A DNA stretch of 24,563 bases from Conidiobolus incongruus B7586 (lineage: Eukaryota > Entomophthoromycota > Entomophthoromycetes > Entomophthorales > Conidiobolaceae), in assembly GCA_000697335.1 (NCBI GenBank), contig JNEM01009332.1, positions 1 to 24,563 on the forward strand. The letters are read 5' to 3'. Below are positions 14,785-24,563 of this stretch, piece by piece (the first letter of the stretch is position 1; every line of letters begins with the position of its first letter). Position numbers and translations under genes: made by a program. A model generated the notes under the pieces. It was not told the DNA's origin. It did no database searches and saw only the letters and a list, made by a program, of their open reading frames with translations.

Positions 14785-16569
14785 CTATAAAAGGAAATTA
14801 ATCCAATGCTTATATTAATCTAGTTTTAAAAATCAATAATAAATTAACAGAAATAAAATATCAAGTTATATCAAATTATATGTAACACAATTAAAATATT
14901 CTTTCAACAATTATTGTTGTAAAATGTTTCAAAGTATTTGATTAAGAAAACTAATAAATTTTAAATATTTACACTATCAAAAGGAATGGTTGCCAAAAAT
15001 AATATATTAATATAGATTAAAAGAAAAAAAATATTCATCAGCTTTATTATTCATAAATATTATTATTTTGAAATAATTTACAGATAACTGATAACTTGGG
15101 CACATTATAGAAAGTTTAGCATATATTTTATCATTTTTTTGAGATCTAAAGATACTGGAATTAAATAAATAAATAAATATATGACAAATTTATTATTAAT
15201 ATTTTTAAGAATAGTCAGCCAAATATGATGATAAGTTCCAATTTTTAGTTATGACAAAAAAACTAATTAATATTTAAATACCAGCAGCTGTTTAATTAGT
15301 TTTAGCAATTTTTGAAATCACAGTTGTTGGTGAATGATTTTAATGTTGGTAGTGATTCTATGTAGTGCTATAAATTAAATGTAATCGAATAGTAACTTCA
15401 TAAATAATTATAAAATATATTACCTCCATTCCGAAATAATTGTAAACATATACATTTGTGATATATTTCATCTTTAATTTAATTCCATTGACCATCAAAA
15501 ATTATATTTCAATAGTACATAAGCCATATATAATATCTAGATATAAATAAAATTGACCATATTTTTCTTAATTATAACATTTATTAGTTATTTTTGATAA
15601 GGAAATATCAAAATATATTAAATTTTTTCATATTTAAGCCACATGATCGAAAGTTGACAAAATTTCTGGAATGCAGGAAGTATAAAAATAAACATTCACT
15701 TATCCTAATAAAGACTAGAACACGTGTATAACAATTCTCATTAACATAGGCTTCACTTATAATATATCCAAAATTTGAATATGAAACACGCAGTAGGTAT
15801 TTTGAACTGAAAATTGATTAATTCTACTTTTAAACTCGAAAATCATATAATTTCAGGAATATTGGAATTATAGTTTAATAATATAAATTGTATTAGATAC
15901 AATTAATAACTACCCATTATATAATTAAATAATATTTTGAATAAGACATTGATAAATTTATATTTATACCATAGAATTGATAACAGAAAGTTATAAAGTT
16001 ATTTCATTTGGTTTTACCATTGTAAATAATATTTAAGAATAATTAACAAATTAATGGATTATCAAAAAATATCATTATATTTTATCATCATTCTACTTCA
16101 TTAAAAACCTCATATTCTTTTCAAAGCTCAATCATGATAAATGATAATTACTAGATTAGTTAGAAGAGATAAATAATCGGACTCTTGATAAAGTATTTAC
16201 TATGAAATTATTTTATTACGATTTATACAAAATGATTAAAGTTTAACAATAATTATCTATAAATATCGGTTTTGAATAGCGATCACCTTATTTGTTCATA
16301 TAACTTGAAATCAATATTTATCATTAATTAAGTTTAATATTAGGATCTAAAATTAGAATTTAGACTAAATATCATTCTGCTAAAGTTGAATGATGAGAAA
16401 GTTATTTGATAAGCAATTTATTCAATTTTGTGGTATATTTAGTCTTAATTATTTCTAAACTAGTTACATTTTAATTATATGCTTATCAAAGCTATGAGTT
16501 AATTTCATGATATGGAAGAGAAATCTTAATGTATGTTCCCTAAAAAATTATATTATAATTTTGAACAAC

Positions 16570-16591
16570 AATATTATTATATAATAATATT
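16570..16591. repeat. 22-bp perfect AT palindrome
   Basis: AATATTATTAT followed directly by its reverse complement, with no loop. It is made only of A and T, so chance formation is plausible in this DNA. Confidence 0.8.
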
Positions 16592-16944
16592 TTATCTTGG
16601 GACATTGTGACTATAAATAATTAATCTTGAATCAAACTTATTATGTCATTCAAAGATTTTTTTCCTGATAAGTTGATAGAAATTTTTAAGGCTTAATGAT
16701 GTTTATAATTAATCTTTTAATTGGGTGAATAAATATAATTTGTTGATTTGATATTTCTAGATATTATTGTAAATATATGCTTAAATGCTATTATATTGGA
16801 CTAATGTTCATTGTACATCAATTATTCATTACTTCAAATCGGAATTTTAATTTTTATTAATGTTGCATAGCGAATTTATTAGCATATATTCCCAATTAAC
16901 ACAAAAAATTCAGCCATATGATAGATACTGTAGTAAATAGCAAC

Positions 16945-16960
16945 AGGTATTATAATACCT
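16945..16960. repeat. 16-bp perfect palindrome with GG/CC ends
   Basis: AGGTATTATAATACCT is its own reverse complement. It is flanked by CAAC on the left and AGGC on the right. A dimeric binding site is possible but nothing else supports it. Confidence 0.8.
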
Positions 16961-17743
16961 AGGCGTTGACTATTTGAACTTCATAATTACTCCACAATTT
17001 CAACAATAATTATACTGAATGAATTGTCTCAGACACGTCAAAAATAATGCAATTGTTCAAAATTAATTAAACGAAATTATCGAACTATTTAAAATACTTA
17101 TTAAAACTTTAAACATATTAAAAATATTCATTTTATTGATATTTTTATATCTTTGAGAATTTTCATAAAATGTAATATTTGATATTTACTATTTTGATGA
17201 TTTTTATTAAATTATTTTTTATTCACCTGATTAAATAGATTAAACACTCTATATCCACTATTAGTGTACCAAATCTGTTATTACAAATTGAATTTGACCG
17301 ACATCAATGGGAAAATGATATCATTTTTGTGAGTAAAAGATCCATATCTTCTTCTAGGATCAATCCAAAAAAATGGAAAAACTACGAATATTTTTAGAAT
17401 GAGCTAATATGCCTTTTGTATTGAAGGATGAAATCATTTGGATTTGGTTTTCTTGGAAAATATATTATTCATTTACTTAATTCGTCATCCCTTCAACACT
17501 CTGCATTTACTTTATAACTGAATTGATTCACTAGATTAAAAAATAAACATTGTTTCATTAGTTGACTTAACACTTTCTCTTCACTCTATCATCACCTAAT
17601 CTAAGTATCAATCAAAATACATCATTTGAAATTTTTTTAAAAATATTAAGTATTATTATTATTATTATATAATAAATATTATCAAAAAATTTATTTATTT
17701 ATTATCAAGCATTTTCATTTAGTTTAATATTCATTCAGTGAAA

Positions 17744-20700
17744 ATGTCTGCTAGCAAACAAGTACAGACTTCTCCTTCAATAGAGTTGGAAGAGCTAAAT
17801 GAAGCTTTGATGAATTTGAAAAAAGAATTAGAAGAAGGAGATATCACACAGAAAGGTTATTATAAAAAGGTCGATCAGATAATGGAAAAATATCACAAAG
17901 CTATGGAGGCTCGTAAAAACCAGGCCCCTAAAGAAACAAATGGACATTCTAAGCCTGAGATAGAGCCTAATACAGAACAAAAAACTGGCCCTACAATCCC
18001 CTTTCCGGAACATAAAGAATATTCACCACTTGAAGAAACCCGTCCTGCTTTGAGAATTGATACTTCTCCTTTGCCGAAAGAGAAAATCTCTCCAATGTCA
18101 GAGCCCCAATTCCCTTCGCCTTCTCCGTATCTTGATCCTGCCGAATCTCGTGACGATAATTTACCTTTCGAACCTCAACCGCTGTATGATCCTTATTCCC
18201 CGGTAAATTCTTCTCCTTACCCACCTATTTCACATTCAGGCCATCAACGACACACATCATCCTCTCTTTCACCTACCTCTCGAAATTCTCATCATTCTCA
18301 GCATCATTTCAATACTTTCAGACGTCAAACAACATCTCAGCTTGATCTACCTCAAAGCACACATCGTCAATATCCCCATTTAAGATCCCCTTCGACTGAT
18401 CCTAACCCTTATAGAAATTTTCAAAGCCTTCCTTTACACGGTAGATCTGTTTCTCAATTCGATCCTCCAACCCATTTTAATCATGAAGCATCTCGACGCT
18501 CTGTTCTTTCATTACGTCAATATGATGATATTCCTCACCACATTCCCACATCACACGGTTATACACATCCATACTCATTACCCGACCAGACCGATTCGAT
18601 TGCAAGGCGACTATCAGAGAGTATTGACCAACTATCCATTCATTCAACTGACTCATCTTCATTTTATCAAAAATCTCCTTCTGTATATAGTAACAGCGTA
18701 CCTGGCTATTCAACAGCTAAACCTTTACCAGATTGCCCAAATTTGATAGGTGTTTTAAATCATATGGCCCTACATGCACCCAAAGCTATTGCTTATACTG
18801 TAGTTGATAACAAGGGTCACGAAGCTTCAAGAATTACTTGGGAAAAGTTACATTTTCAAGTAGAAAAATATTATCAGTTGCTTCACAAGAAAATTAGCAG
18901 AGGAGAACGAGTTGGGCTATTTTTTCGCAAAGTTGAAACTATTGAGTTTCTTTGTGCTTTATTTGGGTGTTTTGTAGCTGGTGCAGTTGCTGTTCCCATT
19001 GTTGCCACTGAAACACTATCTGATTTGGACCACGTTATTGATCATTCTAAGTGTCACAAAGTGATTACTACTGATGCAAACTACAAGTCTTTGACTAAAG
19101 AAGGTAGACTTTCCCAATTGGAATGGTTACGTAATCATGAGTCTACACTATCAGCTCATTTAAAGCGACGCAGATTCACACCTTTCCCCCATTCTGCTGA
19201 AATGAACGATCTAGCATTGATTGAATATAGTAAGGATCCTCTAGGAGCTATTCGTGGTGTAGCTATTAGCCATCGAACGATTATGGCTCAATGCCAAGCT
19301 GTGAGGGAATATTTTGATACTAGATTCGCTTCAGTTGTGAGAAACAATACAGATCCGCATTCTCCAACAAATCCAGGCTTACCAAATACCCCTACGAATG
19401 GATTTAACCCGCATAAAACCACTTTATTACTATCAATTGAACCTAGAGCCCAAGTTGGTTTAGTATTAGGTGGTTTTTCGTCCTTATTCTGTGGTTTTCA
19501 TACTGTATTTGCAAGTAGTGCTCTTTTCGATTCAGCTGATCTCTATGCTCATACATTACATCGTTACCAAGCTAATATGACAATTTTGGATTATACTGCA
19601 GTTAGAAAATTAATCCATTTAAATCGAAACGCACCCCCTCCGAAAACTAACATGCTTGAAAAATTACAAGTTGTTATGATTGATTGTATCAGTCCTTCTC
19701 CGGCTATTGATAAACAATTTGTAGATCATTTCTTGAAGAAATATGGCACTCCTTGTCCTTTCGAGACTTTGGCACCAGTATGCAGTTTACCAGACCATGG
19801 TGGTATGATTGTCAGTATTGGTGATATACAATATAATTCTAACGATGATGCTGAAATGAGTCGATTGATTTGGTTGGACAGAAATGCACTTTACTCAGGT
19901 TCCGTGATCAAAACTTCGCCCCTTGATATTAATGATCCATATATTCAAGACCCTAGATATTGTAGTGTTATTTCTTTTGGTAGTTTAATGCCTGAAGTCA
20001 CTGTTATAATCGTCAATCCTGATACCTTCTCTATCTGCTCCCCTGAAATGATTGGCGAAATATGGGTTGATGCACCATCCCTTAGCGGAGGATACTGGGA
20101 ACTCCCTCAGCTCTCAGAGCAAATCTTTCATGCTCAAGCATTTTTCCCTGACTCTGGCGATAGGTTGGAGGGTGAATATCTGCGAACCGGTTTGGCTGGC
20201 TTTTTAATTGATCAGCAATTAGTTGTTCTGGGATATTTACATGATGGAATTGTCGAAAAAGTCCCTTATCCAGATTCTCATGATTCTCATGCTCTTTACA
20301 ATCCTACTTTTTCTTATCGCACACATCAAAGCAATTCCATTAGTTCAACTGTCTTACACTGTCATCCTGATATTACAGAAGCTGTAGCTTTTGATGGTGG
20401 ATTTGGTGACATTCCTGCACTCGTTATTGCTGTTGAAACTCCTCTTAAACATCCTGAGCAATGGTCACAGATTTCAAATCAAGTCCACACTATCGTTGCA
20501 TCCATTCATAGTATTATACCATATATGATTATTGTAACTAAGTCTGATGATCTCCCACGTCGTCTCAAAAATGGCATGCCTGTTGTAAGTACTCCTCTGT
20601 GCGCCAAATATTTCCGTGCTGGTGAATTACCAACACTCCACCTTAAAGTAAAACCTGAGGCTATTCAAGAACTCGTTTCCTTGAATCATCTTCCATTGCG

Positions 20701-22681
20701 TCTCCCTCAAGATCCAAATCGTATTGTGCCTCAGCACACAGGAATGGAAATGCTACCACAGGGCATGGATGAAAGATTTGGAATGGATATTGACAAATTT
20801 AAATCTATTACTGAAATCCTTGCCTGGAGAGCTCATGCTACTCCTAATGATTTAGCATATGTTACAATAGATAGTAAAGGTAAAGAGATTAAATCATGGA
20901 CTTATTCAAAGTTCTACTCTAAGATCTCAAATTTGGCATACTATCTTACTGCTAAAAGAGGATTGGCACCTGGAGCTGCAGTTTTGGTAATCATTCCTCA
21001 TGGTGTTGAAGCAGTTTCTGCTGTCCATGGTGCATTGGCCGCGGATTTGACTGTAATTCCTTATCACGATATGGATCCAGGTCGACTATACGAAGAAATA
21101 CCCGCTTTAGCTGGTCTGATCAAAGACTTCAACATCCAAGCCATTTTGATCAACTCCCCCATTGAAGATCTTCTCCGAGGAAAAAGATTCCAAGATACTT
21201 TAGCTAATTCTACTAACTATAACAAGCTTGTACTACCTCAATTAATCAATATCTCAAAGATTCCCAAAACATCGAAAAAAATAGATGGAAGATTTGATGG
21301 TATTGGATCTGTTCTCATTTTAGTATATTTTGCAGCTAATTTAGAGCGACAATGCGTTAAATTCCTTCCTTCAACACTTCTTCTACAGTGCAAGCTTCAT
21401 AAATGTGATTTGAATCTTAGTCCTGGACGACCTCTTCTGGTCGGAATAAGAGGGTACAATGGTGTAGGCTTTTTCCATTCTCATATGGTTGGTATTTATG
21501 TAGGATGTAAAACTTTATCTTTGATTCAATCCGAATTTAGCTCTAATCCTAAAGGGTGGTTTGAATTAATTGAAAGAACACAAATATCCACAGTGTTTGC
21601 AACTCGTCCAATGATTCGTCACGCGATTAAATCTTTACCCAATTCTGGTAAACCAACCAATTCACCAGGATCCGCATTGCAAAGTCACTCCCCACCAGGT
21701 GCTAACTTTGTTTTACATGGCTTGCGTGCGATTTTAGTTCCCATGGAAGGCAGAGTCGATCTCGAATTTTTGGATGCAGCTTCATCTGCTTTAGCTCCCT
21801 ATCAACTTGATCCTTTATCTATTGTACCAAGTTATGAAACACCATTCAACTCTTTGATCAGTCATAGAGCACACCTCGATTATGAACCCCTCAAACTTCA
21901 CCTACATTTGCCAAGTTTAAGAGTTGGTAAAGTTGTTCCTGTCGATGATCCAGCTATTTACTCTTCTAAAGGACCTGTATTGACCTTAATAGACAGCGGT
22001 AGAGTATCCAGAGACACAATGATAGCAATTGTAAATCCTGTCACTCACACGGTTTGCCAAGTTGACGAAATTGGTGAAATCTGGGTTTGTAGTGACTGCA
22101 ATGCAGATGGTCCTGGACTCAATCGTGACCAGGAATTATACAGGCAATTTGGCGCCTGTATTGTTGGAGGTGATCCATCTTTACAATACGCTAGAACCGG
22201 TGACTTAGGATTCCTTCACCCTGATCAACGCTATGATACTCGCTCTGTCAGTGACATTATTGCAACTTCCCCCTTGCTCTATGTACTTGGAGGTATGGAT
22301 CAGACTCTAAATGTCGATGGTCTCAATCACTTCTGCCAAGATATTGAAGCCACAGTTGAGAAATGCCATCCTGCACTCATTCCTAATTCATGTGTGACAT
22401 TTGAACTTGATGCAAACCAAGTTGGAATTGCTGTCGAAATCAAGTCACTTGCCAATGACTCCTCCGATAGACCATCTGTGGTTGATCTACGTTTAGGTAG
22501 CACCATAGTCAATGCTGTATACGAACAGCATGGTTTCTGCCCTTACGTAATTATTTTCCTTCCTGCTAGATCTATTCCAAGATCCAGACTCAATGATAAA
22601 GCACGTCTTTTAACTCGAGATCTTTGGAAAGCCAACCGACTTCCTATCATCGATATATTAACGATTGGCGGCCAAAAATAA
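17744..22681 (+). CDS. DIP2: DIP2/Cmr2-type protein with tandem FAAL-like domains (1645 aa, intronless)
   Basis: DIP2-family proteins carry two fatty-acyl-AMP-ligase-like domains and are reported to control diacylglycerol levels; budding-yeast Cmr2 is the counterpart and has a similar length. Seen in order: a DMAP1-binding-like segment at about 13-58 (LEELNEALMNLKKELEEGD then ITQKGYYKK); a disordered linker rich in Ser, Pro and His at about 60-330, with a basophilic phosphosite motif RRLS ending at Ser291; a first adenylation-fold domain at about 331-980 with IEYSKDPLGAIRGVAISH at 493-510 in the P-loop position and RTGL at 814-817; a second at about 1013-1640, where the P-loop segment near 1189-1210 has lost its Gly/Ser/Thr character but RTGD is intact at 1484-1487. 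RTGL in domain 1 means the ribose-binding Asp is missing, which I recall as typical of the family. The ATG at 17744 is chosen because the in-frame codon two positions upstream is GTG. An AATAAA lies at 22788-22793. The lack of introns over 4.9 kb contrasts with SMC3. Domain edges are approximate. Confidence 0.93.
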   Translation: MSASKQVQTSPSIELEELNEALMNLKKELEEGDITQKGYYKKVDQIMEKYHKAMEARKNQAPKETNGHSKPEIEPNTEQKTGPTIPFPEHKEYSPLEETRPALRIDTSPLPKEKISPMSEPQFPSPSPYLDPAESRDDNLPFEPQPLYDPYSPVNSSPYPPISHSGHQRHTSSSLSPTSRNSHHSQHHFNTFRRQTTSQLDLPQSTHRQYPHLRSPSTDPNPYRNFQSLPLHGRSVSQFDPPTHFNHEASRRSVLSLRQYDDIPHHIPTSHGYTHPYSLPDQTDSIARRLSESIDQLSIHSTDSSSFYQKSPSVYSNSVPGYSTAKPLPDCPNLIGVLNHMALHAPKAIAYTVVDNKGHEASRITWEKLHFQVEKYYQLLHKKISRGERVGLFFRKVETIEFLCALFGCFVAGAVAVPIVATETLSDLDHVIDHSKCHKVITTDANYKSLTKEGRLSQLEWLRNHESTLSAHLKRRRFTPFPHSAEMNDLALIEYSKDPLGAIRGVAISHRTIMAQCQAVREYFDTRFASVVRNNTDPHSPTNPGLPNTPTNGFNPHKTTLLLSIEPRAQVGLVLGGFSSLFCGFHTVFASSALFDSADLYAHTLHRYQANMTILDYTAVRKLIHLNRNAPPPKTNMLEKLQVVMIDCISPSPAIDKQFVDHFLKKYGTPCPFETLAPVCSLPDHGGMIVSIGDIQYNSNDDAEMSRLIWLDRNALYSGSVIKTSPLDINDPYIQDPRYCSVISFGSLMPEVTVIIVNPDTFSICSPEMIGEIWVDAPSLSGGYWELPQLSEQIFHAQAFFPDSGDRLEGEYLRTGLAGFLIDQQLVVLGYLHDGIVEKVPYPDSHDSHALYNPTFSYRTHQSNSISSTVLHCHPDITEAVAFDGGFGDIPALVIAVETPLKHPEQWSQISNQVHTIVASIHSIIPYMIIVTKSDDLPRRLKNGMPVVSTPLCAKYFRAGELPTLHLKVKPEAIQELVSLNHLPLRLPQDPNRIVPQHTGMEMLPQGMDERFGMDIDKFKSITEILAWRAHATPNDLAYVTIDSKGKEIKSWTYSKFYSKISNLAYYLTAKRGLAPGAAVLVIIPHGVEAVSAVHGALAADLTVIPYHDMDPGRLYEEIPALAGLIKDFNIQAILINSPIEDLLRGKRFQDTLANSTNYNKLVLPQLINISKIPKTSKKIDGRFDGIGSVLILVYFAANLERQCVKFLPSTLLLQCKLHKCDLNLSPGRPLLVGIRGYNGVGFFHSHMVGIYVGCKTLSLIQSEFSSNPKGWFELIERTQISTVFATRPMIRHAIKSLPNSGKPTNSPGSALQSHSPPGANFVLHGLRAILVPMEGRVDLEFLDAASSALAPYQLDPLSIVPSYETPFNSLISHRAHLDYEPLKLHLHLPSLRVGKVVPVDDPAIYSSKGPVLTLIDSGRVSRDTMIAIVNPVTHTVCQVDEIGEIWVCSDCNADGPGLNRDQELYRQFGACIVGGDPSLQYARTGDLGFLHPDQRYDTRSVSDIIATSPLLYVLGGMDQTLNVDGLNHFCQDIEATVEKCHPALIPNSCVTFELDANQVGIAVEIKSLANDSSDRPSVVDLRLGSTIVNAVYEQHGFCPYVIIFLPARSIPRSRLNDKARLLTRDLWKANRLPIIDILTIGGQK

Positions 22682-22899
22682 TTTGGTTTTATTGCACTTT
22701 GAACCAAAATATATTTAACTGCTATTTATTTAAAATATTATTTTATTAATTTTAATATCTTAACCAATTATTGCTTTGAAAATATTCAATAAATAATTAT
22801 ATCATTAAATATTAGTATAGAAATTAATTAATGGCACAATTTTAAAATTAAAATTAAATAAAAATATTAATATATAATTTATAAAATTTATTACACAGT
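22682..22899. other. 3' flank of the DIP2-type gene
   Basis: Short AT-rich spacer that includes the AATAAA at 22788-22793, a likely polyadenylation signal about 107 nt after the stop codon. It runs into the decayed transposon without a visible boundary. Confidence 0.5.
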
Positions 22900-23960
22900 A
22901 TAAAATTAATACTCTCTTTTATTTTTAATAACTCTTTGTTATACTTTTAATAAGCTTTTAACACTTAATAGTTTTTTATTAAAAACTAAAACTTAATATT
23001 TCACAAACCAATTTAATTTGTTTGTAGGAATTTTCCTGCAAGCATATTTTTAATTGCCTAAAACAATTATAATTACATAAATTATAATCAGGTATATATA
23101 TTAGATATAGTGATTTTTTTCTAGTTTTTTTCTTATAGAAAATCTTTTACAAGTTCAACTTTATATATTTTACAATTATCATATAAAATAATAAGTATTT
23201 TTAATTTATATTAAACATATCTATTAAAAATTATTTTAATTAAAAAAACAATATAAAATTTATTATTAATTAGTTTAACTTTAAAAAATAAATAAGAAAA
23301 TTATATATTATAATAGTTTATTACAATAATTAATATTTGTTTATTAATAAAATATTTAATTATTAAAATTTATAAAAAAGATTAATTTAATTTAATTTAA
23401 TATTCTATTTTATTTTTAAGTGAAACATTGTATAAGTATTTAAAATTTATTAATTATAATAAATTACTATAGAAACTATTACTTTTAACAATATTTTAAT
23501 TGGTTTTGTTTAACTATAATTACTCTAATTTTTTAAGTTTTAATTAAATTATAAGGTATCTATTTTATATATTTATTAATTAATAGAAAGTTAAACTTTA
23601 TATATAAAATACTTCTATATTTAATATTAAATTACTTAGATAATTCTTTAACTAAAATAACAAGGTTTTTTAATATATATTTTTATTTTATTAATTAATA
23701 AAAGAATAACAATAGAAATTAATCTTTTAAATTTAAATAAATTTTAAATAATATCCCTTTTAACTTGAATATAGAAAATTTAATAATAAATAGTAAATTC
23801 AGATAAAATATTGTTTTTATAAGCTATTTATAAATTTTAAACAATTTTAAAAGATTTATAATTGAGTTTTAATGATATTACTCTGTATTTTTAATAATGG
23901 GAATTTTTTGCAATTAAAAATAAATAAACATTTGAATATATGATATATAAAAATAAATAT
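22900..23960 (-). mobile_element. Heavily decayed mariner-family DNA transposon, copy A
   Basis: This aligns base for base, in the same orientation, with copy B from at least 22910 to about 23480, and the spacing of about 1.07 kb between the copies suggests the rest of A fills the gap. Read on the minus strand it gives recognisable mariner C-terminal sequence, PDYNLCNYNCFRQLKNMLAG, where the third catalytic Asp has become Asn. The Asp of the HDN motif is at 23178-23180, with His changed to Tyr. There is a one-base length difference from B between these two points, so the frame is broken as well. Nearly every C or G of copy B is T or A here. About 1.07 kb is shorter than a typical 1.3-kb mariner, so the N-terminal end is probably partly lost. 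Terminal inverted repeats are not identifiable. Confidence 0.7.
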
Positions 23961-24563
23961 ATAATATAAATTTAATAGTTTCTTTTATTATTAATAACTT
24001 TTTGCTATACTTTTAGCAAACTTCTAACACTTAAAAAACAGTTCTTTTTATTAAAGACTGAAATTTGATGTTTCACAAACCAATTAAATTTTCCTGCAGA
24101 AATTTTCTTTCCTGTAAGCTGGTTTTTTAATTGCCTAAAGCAATTATAATCATATAGGTTATAATCAAGGGAATATACTGGATGTGGTAGTTTTTTCCAG
24201 TTATTTTTAATTAGAAAGTTTTTTACAGCTTTAGATTTATGTATTTTGCAATTATCATGTAGAATAATAGGTCTTCTTAAATTATATTGAGAACACTAAT
24301 TAAAAATACTTTTATTTAAAAAAGCAATATATAGTTTACTATTAATTGATTTTCCTTCAGGAACTAAATAAGAATAGCATATACCATTATAATCCATTAC
24401 AATAATTAACATTCACTTATTAACAAAGTGCTTATTTAAAGGGATTTGTGGAGGGGGTTGATTTAGCTTAATCCAGATTTTGATTTGTGTTTTGGTAAAG
24501 GATTATACATAGGGATCTAAGATTCATCAATTGCAATTATTTGCTGTAAAAGTCTAGGCTTCT
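23961..24563 (-). mobile_element. Decayed mariner (DD34D) transposon, copy B, runs off the window
   Basis: Minus-strand translation shows all three catalytic regions of a Tc1/mariner transposase: AIDES with the first Asp at 24526-24528; ILHDN with the second at 24254-24256; and LPHPVYSLDYNLYDYNCF with the third at 24149-24151. Exactly 102 nt, or 34 codons, separate the second and third Asp with no break, which assigns it to the mariner family proper (DD34D) and not to Tc1 (DD34E). The stretch between the first and second Asp holds a mariner-like VPEGKSINSKLYIAFLNKS but with several stops and frame changes, so the gene is dead. The N-terminal DNA-binding part lies beyond the window edge. It sits head-to-tail behind copy A. 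Confidence 0.85.

Larger units (their letters stand above)
14063..17743. other. Long gene-free intergenic region
   Basis: About 3.7 kb with no supported gene. Its left end has a promoter-like block at 14155-14170 followed by less AT-biased, C- and A-rich DNA to about 14340. It also holds a TA microsatellite and two perfect palindromes, listed separately. At the right end, a pyrimidine-rich patch at about 17573-17600 and a TTATAA-like stretch near 17511 probably belong to the promoter or leader of the gene starting at 17744. A 50-codon frame without ATG at about 17248-17397 was judged to be chance. Confidence 0.5.

Noticed and set aside
14761-14790. TA run as a replication origin or telomere-like signal
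   Set aside because: A simple (TA)9 microsatellite is common in such DNA and nothing else there supports an origin.
17248-17397. Open stretch of about 50 codons without ATG, containing QIEFDRHQWENDIIF
   Set aside because: Looks protein-like at first sight, but a few frames of this length are expected by chance over 3.7 kb in six frames; no start, splice partner or family found.
18483-18746. Overlapping 87-codon frame within the DIP2-type gene
   Set aside because: It falls in the low-complexity linker in another frame; no sign of independent coding.

Overview
This is a eukaryotic, very AT-rich window that reads best as a chromosome segment of an early-diverging fungus. Intergenic DNA looks roughly 80% A+T or more and coding DNA roughly 60-65%. 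The support is short introns (44-62 nt, one of 87), all starting GTA and ending TAG, fungal-style gene spacing, and a DIP2/Cmr2-type protein that keeps an N-terminal DMAP1-binding-like domain. An entomophthoralean or related lineage is a guess from composition; nothing in the sequence proves it.

Layout. 1-1371: extremely AT-rich DNA without a gene. 1372-5768 (-): complete SMC3 (cohesin ATPase), which I could resolve into 17 exons and 1191 residues. 5769-7841: divergent intergenic region with a cluster of three MCB/SCB-like (ACGCG) sites 200-330 bp upstream of SMC3. 7842-8496 (+): FMN1 riboflavin kinase, 4 exons, 162 aa. 8497-11042: no gene seen. 11043-11942 (+): intronless polytopic membrane protein of 299 aa, resembling the long Trp-rich TspO-like family. 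11943-13163: mostly empty, with one 32-codon candidate small ORF. 13164-14062 (+): RING-H2 protein with a very acidic tail, 4 exons, 235 aa. 14063-17743: 3.7 kb without a recognisable gene, but with a promoter-like block just after the RING gene. 17744-22681 (+): an intronless 1645-aa DIP2/Cmr2-type protein with two FAAL-like adenylation-fold domains. 22682-24563: two head-to-tail, decayed mariner (DD34D) DNA transposons on the minus strand; the second runs off the window and the first has lost almost all its G and C.

The genes do not form a pathway or cluster. They are independent housekeeping-type genes: sister-chromatid cohesion, FMN synthesis, ubiquitin ligation and lipid metabolism. I found no convincing novel multi-gene system. 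The observations most worth a second look are a natural Lys-to-Gln change at SMC3 position 106, which is one of the two lysines acetylated to establish cohesion; the G1/S-type promoter cluster ahead of that same gene; a DIP2 second domain that has lost its P-loop yet keeps RTGD; and RIP-like decay of the mariner copies.
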